Source: Pelagibacterium nitratireducens (GTDB lineage Bacteria; Pseudomonadota; Alphaproteobacteria; Rhizobiales; Devosiaceae). From it: a DNA stretch of 64,000 nucleotides. Positions 63,966 through 64,000 of this stretch are shown here, piece after piece. Where the stretch lies: NCBI RefSeq assembly GCF_037044555.1, contig NZ_CP146275.1, positions 434,001 to 498,000 of the forward strand, read 5' to 3'. The notes below the pieces were generated by a model, which saw only the letters and a list, made by a program, of their open reading frames with translations, was not told the origin of the DNA and did not search any database. Both the position numbers and the translations under genes were made by a program. Each line of letters begins with the position of its first letter. Position 1 is the first letter of the stretch.

Positions 63966-64000
63966 GCGCAATGCGAAGCGGTCGGATGGGATCAAGACCG

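Overview
The window looks like a chromosomal segment of an alphaproteobacterium of the order Hyphomicrobiales (Rhizobiales). A Devosia/Pelagibacterium-like genome is my best guess. This is inferred from gene content: a HutF-type histidine pathway, fused cysNC, an LpsL-type UDP-glucuronate epimerase, a BTLCP protease, many sugar ABC systems, and dense four-base ATGA/GTGA overlaps. I saw no rRNA, tRNA or CRISPR array.

Layout. (1) 1-2.5 kb: asparagine/aspartate use, with the 5' part of an aspartase gene, a divergent type I/II-like asparaginase and a LysR regulator. (2) 2.6-10 kb: a complete histidine-utilisation locus, hutC-hutF divergent from hutI-hutH-hutG-hutU. A sigma70-like promoter overlapping a HutC-type palindrome lies between them. 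(3) 10-21 kb: an accessory zone. It holds decayed IS3- and IS110-type remnants, a TetR/amidohydrolase pair, a tyrosine recombinase reduced to its catalytic domain, a GYF_2-RDD membrane protein, a three-gene operon ending in a second tyrosine recombinase (its first gene a 40-codon ORF), and an intact IS66 element with a perfect 8-bp target duplication. (4) 21-36 kb: a minus-strand surface-polysaccharide locus. It has a priming sugar transferase, a CysQ-CysD fusion, CysN-CysC, UDP-glucose dehydrogenase, UDP-glucuronate epimerase, a low-GC sulfotransferase, a WecG-type glycosyltransferase, MurA- and MurB-like paralogues, a Wzx-type flippase, a GT2 glycosyltransferase and a Wzy/ligase-like protein. 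Read together it suggests a sulfated, uronic-acid-containing and possibly lactyl-substituted polysaccharide. This is the most novel part of the window. (5) 36-50 kb: small membrane and secreted proteins, a LapG-like cysteine protease, HisC, a COG4091 dehydrogenase, a 3-hydroxyisobutyryl-CoA hydrolase, an ArsR-AHSA1-DoxX-lactonase group, TetR regulators with clear operators, an SGNH hydrolase, a metal-binding HMA protein and an MFS carrier. (6) 49.7-53.2 kb: a compact chemotaxis operon (STAS, CheY, CheA, CheW) without CheR, CheB or a receptor. (7) 53.2-64 kb: a LacI-controlled sugar ABC operon with an FAD oxidoreductase, divergent from a GntR-NanE-NanK-binding protein operon for amino-sugar (ManNAc) use that runs off the right edge.

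All function names come from reading translated sequence for motifs and family resemblance. No database search was run. Start codons were chosen from ribosome-binding sites and overlaps and differ in places from the longest open frame.
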